DNA of 64,000 nucleotides from Drechmeria coniospora (GCF_001625195.1 NC_054389.1:1550001-1614000); one strand, 5' to 3'. Shown: positions 31,554 through 43,516, counted from the first letter of the stretch. A program made the numbers and translations. Notes: generated by a model not told the origin, from the sequence alone.

Positions 31554-34385
31554 TCACTTCATCTTTTCTCGAAACGCCATAAACTCGCGCAAATGCCGCT
31601 CGTGTTCCTCGCAAGCGGCGTTCCAACGCCGTCGAACATCGCCGTCTTGCTGGACCCAGTTGTAGTATTCTTGCACGTCGCCGTCGCTGCGAGCGCCCAG
31701 GAAGCCGTATCCTTTCGAGCCTCGTGTTCGAGCGACGTGGGCCTTGCGGGTGGCAAAATGATCCACCACCTGACCATTGAACTCATCCCACTTCTGGAGA
31801 TAGATCTTGAACTCGTCTAGGTATTTGCTCCAAACTTCGACGCTAGGCTTGACGCCGCTCATGCCAATGGCCGAGGGTAGTCGTGGTGCTTCAGGCGACG
31901 CCGGGAAGAGCAAAGGCTGCACTTTGGGCAGCTCCATCGGCAGCTGATCTGATGCCTTGCTGTCGAAAGGGAGATTCTCCTTCAGGTCGTCCATGGACCG
32001 CAGTCCGGACGGCTGGTGGGCGAAGGGAGCTACGTTCTTGAGATCGGCGAGTGTGGCCCTGAACTCTTCGCAGTCTTCCGAACCGACGGCGTTAGCGTCC
32101 ATGTGAATCTTGGCCGGTCGCTCAGGCGGCTTGGCGTCGCCGGTGAAGGCGTTGACATTTCCGGAGCGCCATTCCGGTCGGGAAGGCTCTACCGGAATGT
32201 TTCTCACACCGTTGGCCTCGACAGGAGACTCCGGCGTGTCGGAAGGCGGCGAGTCAATGTCCATCGCCTGCGGGCTGTCTGTTCCTCGCGGTGGCACCTG
32301 CGAGTTTCGCCCGCGCCATTCGTACGTTTCGCCGTCGCTGCTTTCGTCATCGACCATGGCGGCGTTTCCCGTCGTCGCCCTTTTCACTCTCCTAGAGTTG
32401 GTGCGGTTCGGCCGCATGGGCGAAGTCGAGACACCGGCCGTCGGCTGCGGGACAAAGGTCTGCGGACCAAACTTGTCGCTCCAACCATCGGCGTTGAAGC
32501 CGGTAGCGGTGCCCTCTCGCTGCGGCTCGAGATTGGAAGCATCAGACCGAGGCGTTGCAGCGGACCTCAGAGGCGAGCAACGACTGCCGCGGCTGCCGGA
32601 AGGGGATCGACCAGGTGTGTAGCCATCCTGCTCCCCGTTGCTGGCGCTAAACTGCCATGTGCTGGGTCCCTTGTCGTGACCAAACTTGGTGTTGATGTCG
32701 TCGATGCTGCTCCTGGAAAACCCTTTCGGCTCAGGCGAGTAGGAGGCTTTCTGAAAAGCATCATCGTCCGTCGAGTAACTGAAGCTGTCGTGGAGGTCCA
32801 TGTCAGCAAGCTTGTCCCCATGGCAAAAATCAGTCATGACGTGAGCATTCTTCGTCGTCAAATCGGGCGGAACGCCAGCCCCCTTGTTGCTGATCAATCG
32901 ATCAAGAATCAGGTGCTGCCGCAGCTCAAAAGGAGCGAGAGATCGAAGTGCATCCTGGTTTCCACTGGGAGCCAGTTCGGGACTCGAGTCCTCTCTCGAT
33001 CTGTACACACGGCCGGCGTCATACTCATGAAGCGTCTGCCAAGACGAAAGGCAACCATCGTCATGGTTGCGATACGAAGCAAAAACGGAAGGCAAAGACG
33101 GCTGATCGCAAGGTGTGCCATACATGGAGGGTCCAGTGTCACTTTTGTTTTGCGCATTTCGTTCTGCGGCGACCGGTTAGTGGTGCTAGAAAGAGAAGGG
33201 TCAGATGGGGGGGGGGGGCATGATTCGTACTATCTTGCCATTGGCTTTGACCGGAGCTGGATCGATCTGCGGGTTCATCGCGGTGCTTGAAGGACGTGTC
33301 GCTCACGCCATCAGTGTTCTCGTTGGCCGACCGAGACCGACCATCCTTTTCCCGTGCAGCATTCACGCCGTAGGCGGCATCATCTTGCCGTCTAGCTTTG
33401 GGAACACTCGAGCTTCGATGCTTATGCTTGTCGAAAGACCCATTGTCGGAGCTGGATGAGTCGTCACGACGATATGACTCTTTGGTGCTCTTGGCGCGGC
33501 TCAATGGGACTCCATCAAACGGGTCCGTCTTCTCGCCGCCGTGGGAACTGTAGGGGGACCTTTGCCTGGAATCGGAAAAGTGGTCTCGATCCCTGAATTG
33601 GCTCAGGGGGTCGGGCATCGTGCCGGATTGGGCTGGGCGAGGAGGCGGTCGCGGAGGATTCGACTGCTCCGCGTTCATCTTCGAGTAGTAGTTGGAAGCT
33701 GAGACGGGGGGTTCGTCCCCCGATACGCCTGACCGTGGCTGATAGCCGGTTTTTCGGGCCCCGAACGAGGCCTGAGCACGCTGTTTTTGAGACTCCGTCC
33801 GAGGCGGTGGGGCAGGAGGCGTCTGCGAAGGTCGACCGTCTTGCGGCGGGTTCTTGGCAGTGCCTTGCGAGTGCGTCTTCCGCATGTTCTCGAATGCCCG
33901 GGCGGCATTTTTCTTTGCCTCCGGATCGGATCCCGCAGGCTGCTTCGCCGTGGGGGGGACACCGTGGGAGAAGCGGGTTTGCCATCGCTGCGCCCCGGAC
34001 GTGCCGGAGGTGGCATTTCGGGCGGCCGTGTTGCGTCGTGGCGGAGGCGGGAAGTGTTGGCCGACGTTCGCCCACGGGTTGCCTTTGACACCGGAGGCGC
34101 CAGGCCCTCTCGATCGACTGAGGGTCGCATCGTACTTTTGTTTTTGTGTAGGGTCCGACAGGATCTCGTGTGCCGACTGTATGACTTGAAATTTGGAGTT
34201 GACTTCCTGCTCCCGGCCAGGATTGCGGTCCGGATGATATTTCAGAGCTGCCATCTCATGGTTAGAGAAATCTAGGCGGCTGATGAAGAGGACATACCCA
34301 GCTTTCGGAACTGTTTCTTCACATCTTGAATGTCTGCCGTAGTCGGCAGTTCTAGATCGGCGTAGTAGTCCCTCGTAGGTGCCAT
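31554..34385 (-). CDS. DnaJ (J-domain) protein with long disordered region
   Basis: Three exons (34385..34298, 34247..33231, 33163..31554) giving 904 aa. The N-terminal J domain (about 5-65) starts TRDYYADLELPTTADIQDVK and contains the HPD tripeptide (34-36) in LALKYHPDRNPG, so it should stimulate an Hsp70. A very long Ser/Pro/Arg-rich region follows. The C-terminal 110 residues are ordered and hydrophobic/aromatic (VEVWSKYLDEFKIYLQKWDE, EYYNWVQQD, HLREFMAFREKMK) and may be a separate conserved domain that I cannot name. No Gly/Phe region, zinc finger or DnaJ C-terminal domain is present, so it is a class C J-protein. Intron 2 (67 bp) contains a G12 run on the plus strand. Client and location are unknown. 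Confidence 0.87.
33207..33218. repeat. G12 homopolymer inside DnaJ intron 2
   Basis: Twelve consecutive G on the plus strand (C12 in the transcript), within the 67-bp intron 33164-33230 and forming a C-rich tract downstream of the donor. Confidence 0.9.
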
Positions 34386-34533
34386 CGCTGGGCTAGGGGA
34401 AAATAGCACGGCCCCAGCGACGGCGGAACAGGATGCGCGCAAGAAACGTCCAGCTACCTCGTGCAGAGTACCATATCAAGGCAGGGCGATTGTCATGAAA
34501 CGTGGCTTGCGCGTCCGAGATTGGTGGATGGCC

Positions 34534-34550
34534 GGGGGGGGGGGGGGGGG
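34534..34550. repeat. G17 homopolymer
   Basis: Seventeen consecutive G about 150 bp upstream of the DnaJ ATG; C17 on the coding strand of that gene. Confidence 0.9.
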
Positions 34551-35380
34551 TCAGATTCGTCGAAGTCGTTTTGACTCGTGTGGGAATAGAGTGAATCGAA
34601 GAGTCTCTTCTCGACGAAGTGAGTGACGGGCTGTCTAGCGAGCATGTTAGCCGCAAGAACACGAGACAATGGCGCTCGCTCTGAACTGAGAAGGAAAGAA
34701 AAAGAGCAAGCAAATTTCGAGGGCAAGTCGAGACGATTCGCGGCAGGAGGGCCGTGGACGAAACCAACGATTACCGCTCCCGTCGCGGGGACGCTCTACA
34801 ATCAGGTGAAAGTTTTGTTTTCAACAAGCGGGCAGGCCACCTTGCAGGCACCTCGGCGCATCCATGTTCGAGGGGTAAGATGAAAGCATTGCGTTGCAAC
34901 GAGTAGTTGTAGAAGTTCTCGTGTGGCAACATTCTAGATCATGTCTTCCGCATTTCGTCCCAATCAGAGTATGGAAGAAGTCGTGCTTACCAAATGATGC
35001 GAGCTCGCCAAATGCGTACCGGAAGGAGGATGACTTCCAAGTATACAGTAATGACGTTGATTCTGCAGCGGGAGAGAGGCAAAGCCGGGTGTGTTGTGCC
35101 GTGAAATCAGAGCAATCCAACCTTGGGTGTCGATCGATGTTGTTGCTGGGAGGAAGTCAAGGTGGAGCTCAGCAACTGTTGCCTAAGTGGGCTGTGTTGG
35201 TTGGTCTTTGTATTATTATTACCTACCTGCTCCGTACGGTACTTCTGGGAGGCACAGACAGGGGCGGCCAGTCACTGGGGCCACGCAGTGACTGAAAAAA
35301 GAACACATTTTTTGATGCTTACGTGTTGCGAGAAAAAGTCTTGTAAGATTTATTCAGTGTCGATTATGTTCAGTGCGTAA

Positions 35381-35490
35381 CTGTACTCGTAGGTGTACAT
35401 GTATGTGCTGGACTGTAGTTGTAGAATGCATGTGTACAAAGTACTTGCATGTACTTTGTACAGCACACCGCACGGAGTACGGAGTATTTG
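35381..35490. repeat. GTAC-rich repeat island E
   Basis: TACTCGTAGGTGTACATGTA, TGTACAAAGTACTTGC, ATGTACTTTGTACAG and GGAGTACGGAGTATT in about 110 bp. Confidence 0.75.
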
Positions 35491-35618
35491 CATCGCGGTT
35501 CTTGCGGTGTCATTTTGGTGCACTTGACAGCCGTGACGGGCAATGTTTGGTATCAATCGAGCAACTATGGCACCATCTGGCAAACGGGAACACACTTGCG
35601 ACTCCAGACGTCTCAGCA

Positions 35619-38600
35619 TCATCGTCGGCTGAATCCCCCCCCGACTGTCAAGGCTCTTCGCCGAACGACGGTGTTATCTCGCCTGAGTCTCGACCCGATC
35701 CGCTGCAAACTGTGCGGGATACCGTCCTCCTCTTCCTCACCAGTACCGCCGTCCGCAGGCCCTGCCTGCAGGGGTCGATTCGCTGCCTGCTCGGCGGTGG
35801 CAAACTTCCTCAGTCGGTCAGCCCTCACGCCCGTCTCGGAGGAAGTCCTGCTTTCTCCTTGCTCGTTCGCCGACCCATCCGTGCCGTCCGATCGAACCTT
35901 TCCCAGCTTCGCTTGGTTCGATTCGATACTTCGCACGTAGTGCCTGTAGTCGGGCCGTTCGAGCATGCCGCTTCGAAAGGCGTTGACGCCGACGAGGAGC
36001 TTGACGAGCTCCATGAGTTCCTCCTGATATTCAATAATTTCCATCATGCCGGCCGTGCTGGCGTTCCACGACAAGAACTTGCGTTTGGTGATGAGGCTCG
36101 CCGTCTCCTCGTCCAGTTCGCCCATCGTCTCGCGACGCTGGTCGGCGTCATCGTCGGCGGAGGAAGCCGAGCCTTGCGACATGAGAACCAAGCGGACGCG
36201 GTTGATCAACCGCAGTAGAGCCACGCGAGCGGATGGGATGAACTGTGGGAGCGGCAGCCACGTCGTCAAGGCCTCGTTGACGGAAAAGAGAATCAAGACG
36301 CAGCTGGCGGCGACATTTCGCCGGTACGCATACACTTGGGTATTCAGATCCTCGAGGATCGACGATCCGTACGCTCTGCGAAGCTGGACGACGTTGTCCA
36401 TGCGGTCGATGATCTGATGCAGCACGTATATAATCTCCTTGTATATCGGAGCCAGCGGCTTGAAGCTTCCTTTGAGCCGAGGCTCGTTGAGGCAAAACGG
36501 GAGGAACGTTTCCGCAGCCGTGAGGGCGCCTTGTGCCTTGTCTCGGGCGTGATTGAAGCGGACAAGGCGTGCATGCGACCGGATGTCGAGACGATCGGGT
36601 GTGTCGATGCCGACGGCCATGGAGGTTTGCATCCTTTGAACTTGACGAACCGACGCAGAGAGAGATTCGACCAGTCGGTCCCTCGCACGCACCGGGGCGA
36701 TGGCAACCTCGACCAAGACGGCGACACATCCGCCGATCAGAAAGGCGGCGAGGCGCATGTAGAAGACCTTGTACGCAGGGGTGCTCTGGTTGACGGCCGC
36801 TACGGCGACGTCAGTATCAGTCGAGGAGGCGAACAATGCGAAAACGTACCAAGCGCGACCACGCTCATGGAGAAGGTGGAGACAATGCCCGCCTTGACAT
36901 ATTTCGTTGCGACTTGAACGTAGACGGACGGAACGATGCCAAGCACCAAGAAGGCAACGACCGCAATTCGATTGCCGTTCCCAATCTCGGCGGCAAGAAA
37001 GCCGATTATGCAGCCAAACAGGACGCCGATGAGTCGAATGACAAACGAGTACATCGAGGTGCCGATGGCCACCTCGAACACCAGGATGAGCTGCAACGGG
37101 GCCCAGATGCCGTTGACGCTCGTGTACCACGCGTTCCACGACGATACAAATGCCGGCCAGGTGACGAGGAACAGGGCGATGGAAAGCTTGAGCGCGTAGT
37201 GCAGGTCTTCCGACTGCTGCGTCCACTCGATGCCGTCGGCAGCCATCGAACGGACCCTCGGTAGCAAGGCCAAATTTGTTGCCTCGGCCTTTTTCCGCGA
37301 CAACTTGGTCGGAGCCGCCTTTCTTTCCTCCGATTTTCCGTCCCGGCCGGTCAAGGACTCCTCATCCGTCGTCCTCTTTTCACCGCTCTCGTCGTAAGGC
37401 GGCGCGGTTTCATCATGCTGCGACGGTGACGAACGATCGCGTTTGCCGGTACGGGCCGCTTTCTTGGCGCTGTCCGGAAGGACCATGCCATCCGACTCAC
37501 CACCAGTGGAGAGCCAGCGGCGAAAGCTCGTGTACTGAGGCAGCCAGAGTCGTGATCGGCCGTGATGCCGTTGCCTCTTGTCGACGAGGTACCGGGCGTG
37601 CCGGAGCATGTTGAGAACTTGTATGGCGGCGTCTCGAAATGCAAGTATGAAAGAGGAGACCAGAAAGGTTTCCATGCGTGGCATAAAGTCCACGGTCTGG
37701 CCCGTTTCCATGGCAGCTTGCTTCAGTTCCTCGGCGGACCTTGCGTCGAAGACGGCGATGGCGTTGGTGAACTGGTCGATGCGCAGGTCGACCTCCTCCA
37801 GTAGAATCCCCTTGGGAGCAAATGCGCCAGAGGGCAGCTTGGGTACGTCGTAGCAGTAGGCAAGGCAGGACGTAACGAGGTTGACGGCATCGCCCAGGGA
37901 GGCCTCAAAGTCTTGCACAGGCGGTCTGATGCGTGCTAGGATGGATTCGAGGAGCTGCGCGCTGCCCGTCTCTATTTCCTTTACGGGTCTCACACTGTTC
38001 ACCTTGGCCGCGTAGCTCTCGCTTTTGCTGAACTTGGGTCTCGTGATGGGCGTCGGGGGTGGTGTCTTCGTTCCTGCTTCATGACCTTTTTCCAAATGAA
38101 GGTCGTCTCCCACGTCGTCTTCGCCCTTTCCGATGACGATGAACTTGTTTTCGCAGGCACCGATGAGGATTATGGTGTTTTTCACCATGCCTGACATGTG
38201 CTGCGTGCTGATGGGTCTCATGCCGATGGGCGGCAAGGCTGATACAGACACCTCGAAGTTGATCTCGTCCTGGGCAGCTTTGCAGCGAGAGAGCTGCGTT
38301 CGCAGCACCGATTTCTGGGCTGTCATGTGAGCCAATGTGGTGAGAAGAGGAGGCACATTGGCATAGGCGGATGGACTTTTGGGCGTCGTAAACGGACTGG
38401 GGAGTTGGGAGAGAAAGCTTCGGACACTGCGCCAGGTCCCGTGCAGCCTGCGTTCGTAGCCTCCCCTGCTGCTCACACTCGTCAAGGCGGCGCCGAGTCC
38501 GGCTTGCAGGTCCTTGGCCAGCCTGGCCTCCTCGGCGTCACCGCCAGGGGTCACGAACCAGTGGGTCGCGCGGGTTAAGGTCTCGATGGTCTCGGACAAC

Positions 38601-39178
38601 GCATCGATTGTGGAGGAACCCAGGTAGCTGCTGGAGAGCTCGGGGAAGATTGAAAGGTTGACGACGAGCACAACACCACCGCCGAGGAGGATGGGGATGT
38701 ACAAGGCCGTGAAGAGCGACGTGGTCGCATCGCTCGGGAGCTGAATCGTCATCAAGGAGATGATAAGAAGGAAGAACGCAAAAGGGAACAGGCGAGGCGT
38801 CGACGACCTGATGAAGCCGTGGGCGAGTGCGGAGACGAGGAGGAAAATGGCGCGGATGGTGTACGAGGCCGCCGGGTTGGTCTCAACGAGGCTCGAAAGG
38901 AACAGTCCGAGCAGGGCCCAAGATAGGCCAAGGAGAGCGCCGAAGAAGATCATCAGCAAGGACTCGACCATGACACCCATGCGCTGGCCGGGGTGGGCCA
39001 AGACGGCGACCATGGGGATGAGGACGACAGCCTTGGCTTTGAGGGCTGGAAGTATGGCGATGGTCATGGCAACGGTGCATCCGATTGACGTTTTGACGAT
39101 GCGCTGCCAGGGGGCGTTTGCCTGCACGTCACCCCATATGATGGCCACGAGCCTCCGAAGGGGATTCGAAGGCGCCAT
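35619..39178 (-). CDS. FUSC/ArAE family multi-pass membrane protein (Bre4/DUF2421 type)
   Basis: Two exons (39178..36850 and 36799..35619; 50-bp intron) giving 1169 aa. It has the duplicated architecture of fungal aromatic-acid-exporter-like proteins. A first hydrophobic block lies at about 25-190 (TSIGCTVAMTIAILPAL, LLMIFFGALLGLSWALLGLF, IPILLGGGVVLVVNLSIFPE). A long cytosolic region follows. A second block lies at about 655-830 (HYALKLSIALFLVTWPAF, NGIWAPLQLILVFEVAIGTS, VIRLIGVLFGCIIGFLAAEI, FYMRLAAFLIGGCVAVLVEV), then a helical C-terminal domain. Yeast and fission-yeast relatives are linked to brefeldin A sensitivity and vacuolar functions. Substrate and direction of transport cannot be inferred. 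The linker at 560-640 is rich in Lys, Ser and Glu. Confidence 0.85.
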
Positions 39179-40098
39179 GACGGGTACTGTGATGCGGCCG
39201 ATTCCATCAACGCTCGGGATTCGAATCTCGATGGGAGGTGAATCGAACGCCGTGGGGTTTCATGTCAGCCGTTCCGGAAGACGAGACGGTAGTTGGATGA
39301 ATGCATGGTCGGATGAATGACCTGCGTATGCGCATAGGCATAACATGCAGTCAAAGGCGGCAGCTTCTGAGATGAGAGAGGAAATCATCAAGGCCCGCTT
39401 CGGCGTTGGCACGATGTGAACTTTTGACGACTTGATTTTGACGCAATCGTTCAAATGCTGGATGGTGGGGCACGAGAGAGTGGGCACCTGTTTGGTGACA
39501 GTGCAAGTAAGTACAAGTACAAACACACCAAAGTACCTAAGTACAGTCTACATGTACAGTACAGTAAGTACATACCGTCTAGTGGTACGGAGTACTAGCA
39601 AGTACATTCAGTGCAACTTTACGGAGTACATGTACTGTAATAATCTTTCAACACTATCCGTACTCGGTGCACTTCAAGCGTGTTCCATATGAGGTAACTT
39701 CCCATCAATACGGAGTACTTGTACTTACATACAACAGTAAGTAAGTACTTTAACCGTGGCGTCGAACCCCGCTACCGCCGTAAGTGCACTGTAAATCCAT
39801 CCTACTCAGTGGTACTTACGGAGTACATATCAGCACCTTCAGCACTATCATGTACACTTTAACCTCATCAGTCGGTAATTACAGAATTAATAATACTCCA
39901 TACCTTGGTTGCGATCATCACAAGCCTCCACCCTGCCTCATCCATCAACTACAAACGCAGCACGGGCCTTTTGCCCTTCTCTCGCCTTCTCACCCGGCTT
40001 CCCATACTGCCCAATACGCTCGTCGTGACGGCACGTAAAGGTCCCTCCCCTGCAGAACCACCGACGGACGAGACACGTGGAGAACACCCAGGCCAACG
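39179..40098. promoter_or_regulatory. Divergent region FUSC gene/AP-2 sigma with GTAC-rich island
   Basis: 920 bp between divergent starts, the central 355 bp being a GTAC-rich island. The last 150 bp before the AP-2 sigma ATG are C/T-rich, as expected for a leader. Confidence 0.5.
39506..39860. repeat. GTAC-rich repeat island F
   Basis: GCAAGTAAGTACAAGTACAA, ATGTACAGTACAGTAAGTAC, GGTACGGAGTACTAGCAAG, TACGGAGTACATGTACTG, ATACGGAGTACTTGTACTTA and others. Confidence 0.8.
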
Positions 40099-40589
40099 AT
40101 GCTATCATTCATCCTCATACAGAACCGTCAGTACGTCACCCGCCCAAGCCCCTACGTGAACGCATGGCCGATCCTAACAGCCTGCACAGAGGAAAGACCC
40201 GGCTCGCCAAGTGGTACGCCCCCTACAGCGACGAGCAAAAGATCAAGCTCAAGGGCGAGGTCCACCGGCTCGTCGCTCCCCGCGACCAAAAGTACCAGTC
40301 CAATTTCGTCGAGTTCCGCAACAACAAGATTGTCTACCGTCGCTACGCCGGCCTCTTCTTCTGCGCCTGCGTCGACACCAACGACAACGAGCTCGCCTTT
40401 CTCGAGGCCATCCACTTCTTCGTCGAGGTGCTCGACGCCTTCTTCGGCAATGTCTGCGAGCTCGATCTCGTATTCAACTTTTACAAAGTCTACGCCATCC
40501 TGGACGAGGTCTTCCTGGCTGGCGAGATCGAGGAGACGAGCAAGCAGGTCGTTCTGACGAGGCTAGAGCACCTCGACAAGCTCGACTAG
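40099..40589 (+). CDS. APS2: AP-2 clathrin adaptor complex, sigma subunit
   Basis: Two exons (40099..40130 and 40190..40589; 59-bp intron) giving 143 aa, the standard length. The small core subunit of the AP-2 endocytic adaptor; in AP-2 it forms the dileucine-signal pocket with alpha. [20 protein letters not shown] is the near-invariant sigma opening, rebuilt across the intron. [20 protein letters not shown] distinguishes sigma-2 from sigma-1. [38 protein letters not shown] and [20 protein letters not shown] follow. Nothing is missing. Confidence 0.97.
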
Positions 40590-40764
40590 GGAAATGCTGG
40601 GGAAACCAGTTCGGAGCAATGGCGGCGGCGTTTGAACATTGCCATGACAAAAACGTACACTCATGGGTAGGCAGGCATATTATAGGGGGCCGGCGTCGGG
40701 CGTTGCGGAACAAAATCAGTTGCATTGTCCTTTTTTTTCTTCACTTACTCACGCAAATCGTCAA

Positions 40765-42616
40765 TCATCTGTCCACTCGGGCATCTGACTGTCCTTTCTC
40801 ACCCCACCGCCTTGTCACCACAAGCGTCCGGTGCTGCATCTCCTCCGCAGTCTTGTCCACGGCGGCGTTCTGCGGCTCCCCTACGACCTTGTCCCCGTGC
40901 AGCCTGTCCCACATATCGAGCGCCGTTGGCCTTTTTACGTTGTTGACCCAGACGTTGGCCCGGTTCCGGAACAGGGTCTCGACCACGACAGAGTACTGCG
41001 AGTCGTCGGCCACGGCTTTGGTAGTTTTGCCGAGCTTGATCTCGACCGGAGCCGCCTCCGTTGGCGCGACTGGCTCCGAGGTGGCTTTGGTAGGCTCAGT
41101 GGCTTTGATAGGCTCAGTGGCTTCGAAAAAGCTCCTCGGGGTGACAGGACTGGCATGCCTTGATTCGAGCATGTCGATTCGGGCACCAGCGAGGGATTTC
41201 TGCCTCTTCGGCGCCTTCTCGATGGCCAGCTCGGTTGGGGGGACTTGCGGCGGGAGTGAAGGTCCATCACGCATCTCCCTCTGTGCAATCTCTTCGGAGA
41301 GTTGCGCGAGGAATTCGTCGGCTTGCCGCAGGGCCTCCTTCTCGTCGTCGTTTATCCGATGCGTCTTGCGGTCACCATCATCTCCCTGCTCTCATGTCAG
41401 CTGCCTCCTCTCGTTGTCCGAAATGGGCCGGCCGACTGACGTCCTTCTAAGGCGACAGACGACCCGCCGACAAGTCTGGTCTTGGGCGGTGCACCCGGTC
41501 GTCTCCCGCAGCTCCATCTCCCGACTCACGCTGGAAGAAGCCGGCTCGGCAGTTTTCGGCGGCACGCCAGAGCCCACTTCCTGCTGAACCATCGGCGGAG
41601 GATTCGAGGGCAGAATCCAGCACACCACTCATGGGTACATCCTCCCACCTCCGCGGCAGCGTCATGGTGGCTCGCGGTGGCGGGTGGTAGCCATCTCCGT
41701 AGGGACCCCTCGAGGGTGGGTGCGGTTCTAGAGACAGGTGTGAGAGGTCGCCATCTCCGAGGATTCTGGGCGCAAGGGACAGACGTGGACTGTAGCGATC
41801 CAAATTTTCAGGGCATTTCTCGGTCGAGTGCTGTCCCGAGGTGCGACAGATGCGGCATTCCACCGACTCCTCCGCGGGAACCTGGCCGGTCAGCCTCCAG
41901 AGCGGACAGTGGGAAGCATGATGGTCTGCTCCATGCTCGCATTAGTCCTTGGGTGGCAGCATCGCAGCGACGGGTGGGTTGGGTTCGTGCTTACCACTGG
42001 CTCTGCAAAGTTCGCACTCGATGTCGGCTCGTGCGGAAGCATGACATTCGTCGGCCCCCGCACTGTCACAAGGTGTCAGGGGCGTCTCGACCACGTCACT
42101 CACCTGGCGAGATGTGGGAACGCGTGCCGAGGCCCAATCTTCTCGAGAGCTGAGAGCAAGCGGGCTCGGCGTGCGAGGCAGAGGCATAAGATGCCCGGTG
42201 ATGGCTGGGCCGCACAGCCCGGGTGGGTAGTCGTCCCTGATGACGGCGACAACCGTCTCGCTGATGTCGCGAGACTGGGCGGGGAGCATGGCCGAGGTCC
42301 ATCTCCTCAACTCGATAAAGGCAGCATGCATCCAGAGGCGCCGAAGCGACTCGGGACCATAGCCTCTGTGGGCTAGAAAGTACACCCAGCGCTGGACGAT
42401 GTGACGAGGGGGCATGCTTTGGATGCGGAGGATCTGCTCATGGAGCCAGACGGTATAAATGGCAGCGAGGCTATCGGGGGAAAGCCGATCTTGGGCTGCC
42501 GTGAGACGACGCTCGATGGTGCACTGGCGCATCGGTGCAATCTCCTCGAGCGTGCGTACGCCGTTGCAGCCGACAACGGTGCGAACATTGTCGAGTATCG
42601 CTTCGTACGACTCCAT
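40765..42616 (-). CDS. Double zinc-knuckle protein of unknown function
   Basis: Three exons (42616..41995, 41928..41495, 41385..40765) giving about 558 aa. The N-terminal 200 residues are helical and Trp/Arg-rich (MESYEAILDNVRTVVGCNG, RHIVQRWVYFLAHRGYG, LRRLWMHAAFIELRRW). Two zinc knuckles with identical spacing C-x2-C-x5-H-x4-C follow at C201/C204/H210/C215 and C232/C235/H241/C246. The first is split by intron 1 (GTAAGC donor at 41994, GAG acceptor), and the matching spacing supports that splice. The last exon begins with a charged helix (EKEALRQADEFLAQLSEEIA) and ends near VVVTRRWGEKG-like residues. Intron 2 is uncertain: a phase-0 GTGCAC donor keeps frame, while the stronger GTGAGT donor upstream does not fit the favoured acceptor. 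Knuckles suggest single-stranded nucleic acid or protein binding. I do not recognise an orthologue. Confidence 0.7.
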
Positions 42617-42674
42617 CTCGACGTGACGGAAGGCGAGACGCTGCAAACGTCCTCGGTTGAAGACGCCTTTGTCT

Positions 42675-42763
42675 TGTGCGTGTGCGTGTGCGTGTGCGTG
42701 TGCGCGTGTGCGTGTACACGTGTATGTGTGCGTGTGTGTATGTGTGTGTGAGTGTGCGTGTGC
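42675..42763. repeat. TG/CG microsatellite (TGCGTG)n
   Basis: About 90 bp of alternating TG and CG/TA dinucleotides, almost strictly alternating purine-pyrimidine, 60-150 bp upstream of the zinc-knuckle gene start. Alternating purine-pyrimidine sequence can adopt Z-DNA. Confidence 0.9.
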
Positions 42764-43505
42764 GAAAGCGTCTTCCCTTCAGCGGGAGGGAAGAGAGAAG
42801 AGCTCGGCTCGATGCTGGCAACGGCCGAGGAAGATGGAAGATTTTTGGGGCGATGCAGGACGAAACCTTAACAAACGTCGTCTCTTGTGGTGAAAACAAG
42901 CAGTAACACGCACTTGTCAAAATCGGCAAAGGCAGCGAGGCGATGCAGAGATATGGAAGAGGCAACGACGATGTGTCTCCGACGACGAGGAGAGAGGGGT
43001 AGAGAGGGGGTTTGCGTACAATGCTCGGCGAGGACGTTGCGTTGGAGACAATGGTTAAGTACCGATGCTCGCGATTGTGCGTGAGGAAGATGGAGCACCC
43101 AGGCAACAAGAAACTTTGTCATCAAAACGAAGATGCAGAACAAGGCATCGCATGGGAGCCGGACTGTAGCGAATCTGCTTGTTTCGTCGTGGCCATGGAC
43201 TGACTCTTAGAAGGAGCAGGTACTCCCAAGTGCCCGTACCAAACACCTACAACCAAGTACCCGTCACCTGAGGTACTGAGCGAAGGTGCATTCAGCGTAT
43301 CGAGTCGTAGGCACCACTGGCCACCTCGCCCTCGTCTCCTCCTCTCCGTGAGAGGTGGCATCAAGGTGGCAAGAATGGAAATGCGTCTCCAGCAGCCAAC
43401 CGCTCTGCCGTGGCAGGCAGCGGTTGATGTCTCGCCCGGAGACGAGTACGCTCGAAGTACCAGGGAGTGTGAGCGGGCCGATAGTGTAATAAATTCCATT
43501 AGTAT

Positions 43506-43516
43506 CCCCCCCCCCC
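43506..43516. repeat. C11 homopolymer
   Basis: Eleven C just 3' of the IST1 stop (G11 in the minus-strand transcript). Confidence 0.85.

Larger units (their letters stand above)
34386..35618. other. Intergenic between DnaJ gene start and FUSC gene 3' end
   Basis: Contains a G17 run (34534-34550) in the DnaJ upstream region and a GTAC-rich island (35381-35490). A 133-codon plus-strand frame (34894-35295) has no recognisable motif and is not called. Confidence 0.5.

Noticed and set aside
34894..35295. 133-codon open frame with a hydrophobic segment near its end
   Set aside because: Single hydrophobic run only; no recognisable domain; adjacent to a repeat island.
39205..39240. GGATTCGAATC, another T-loop-like sequence
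   Set aside because: The would-be stem has mismatches and the remaining cloverleaf is absent.
39700..39800. Possible tRNA suggested by a GGTTCGA-like T-loop on the minus strand
   Set aside because: The flanking bases do not form a T-stem, and no D-arm, anticodon arm or acceptor pairing could be found.
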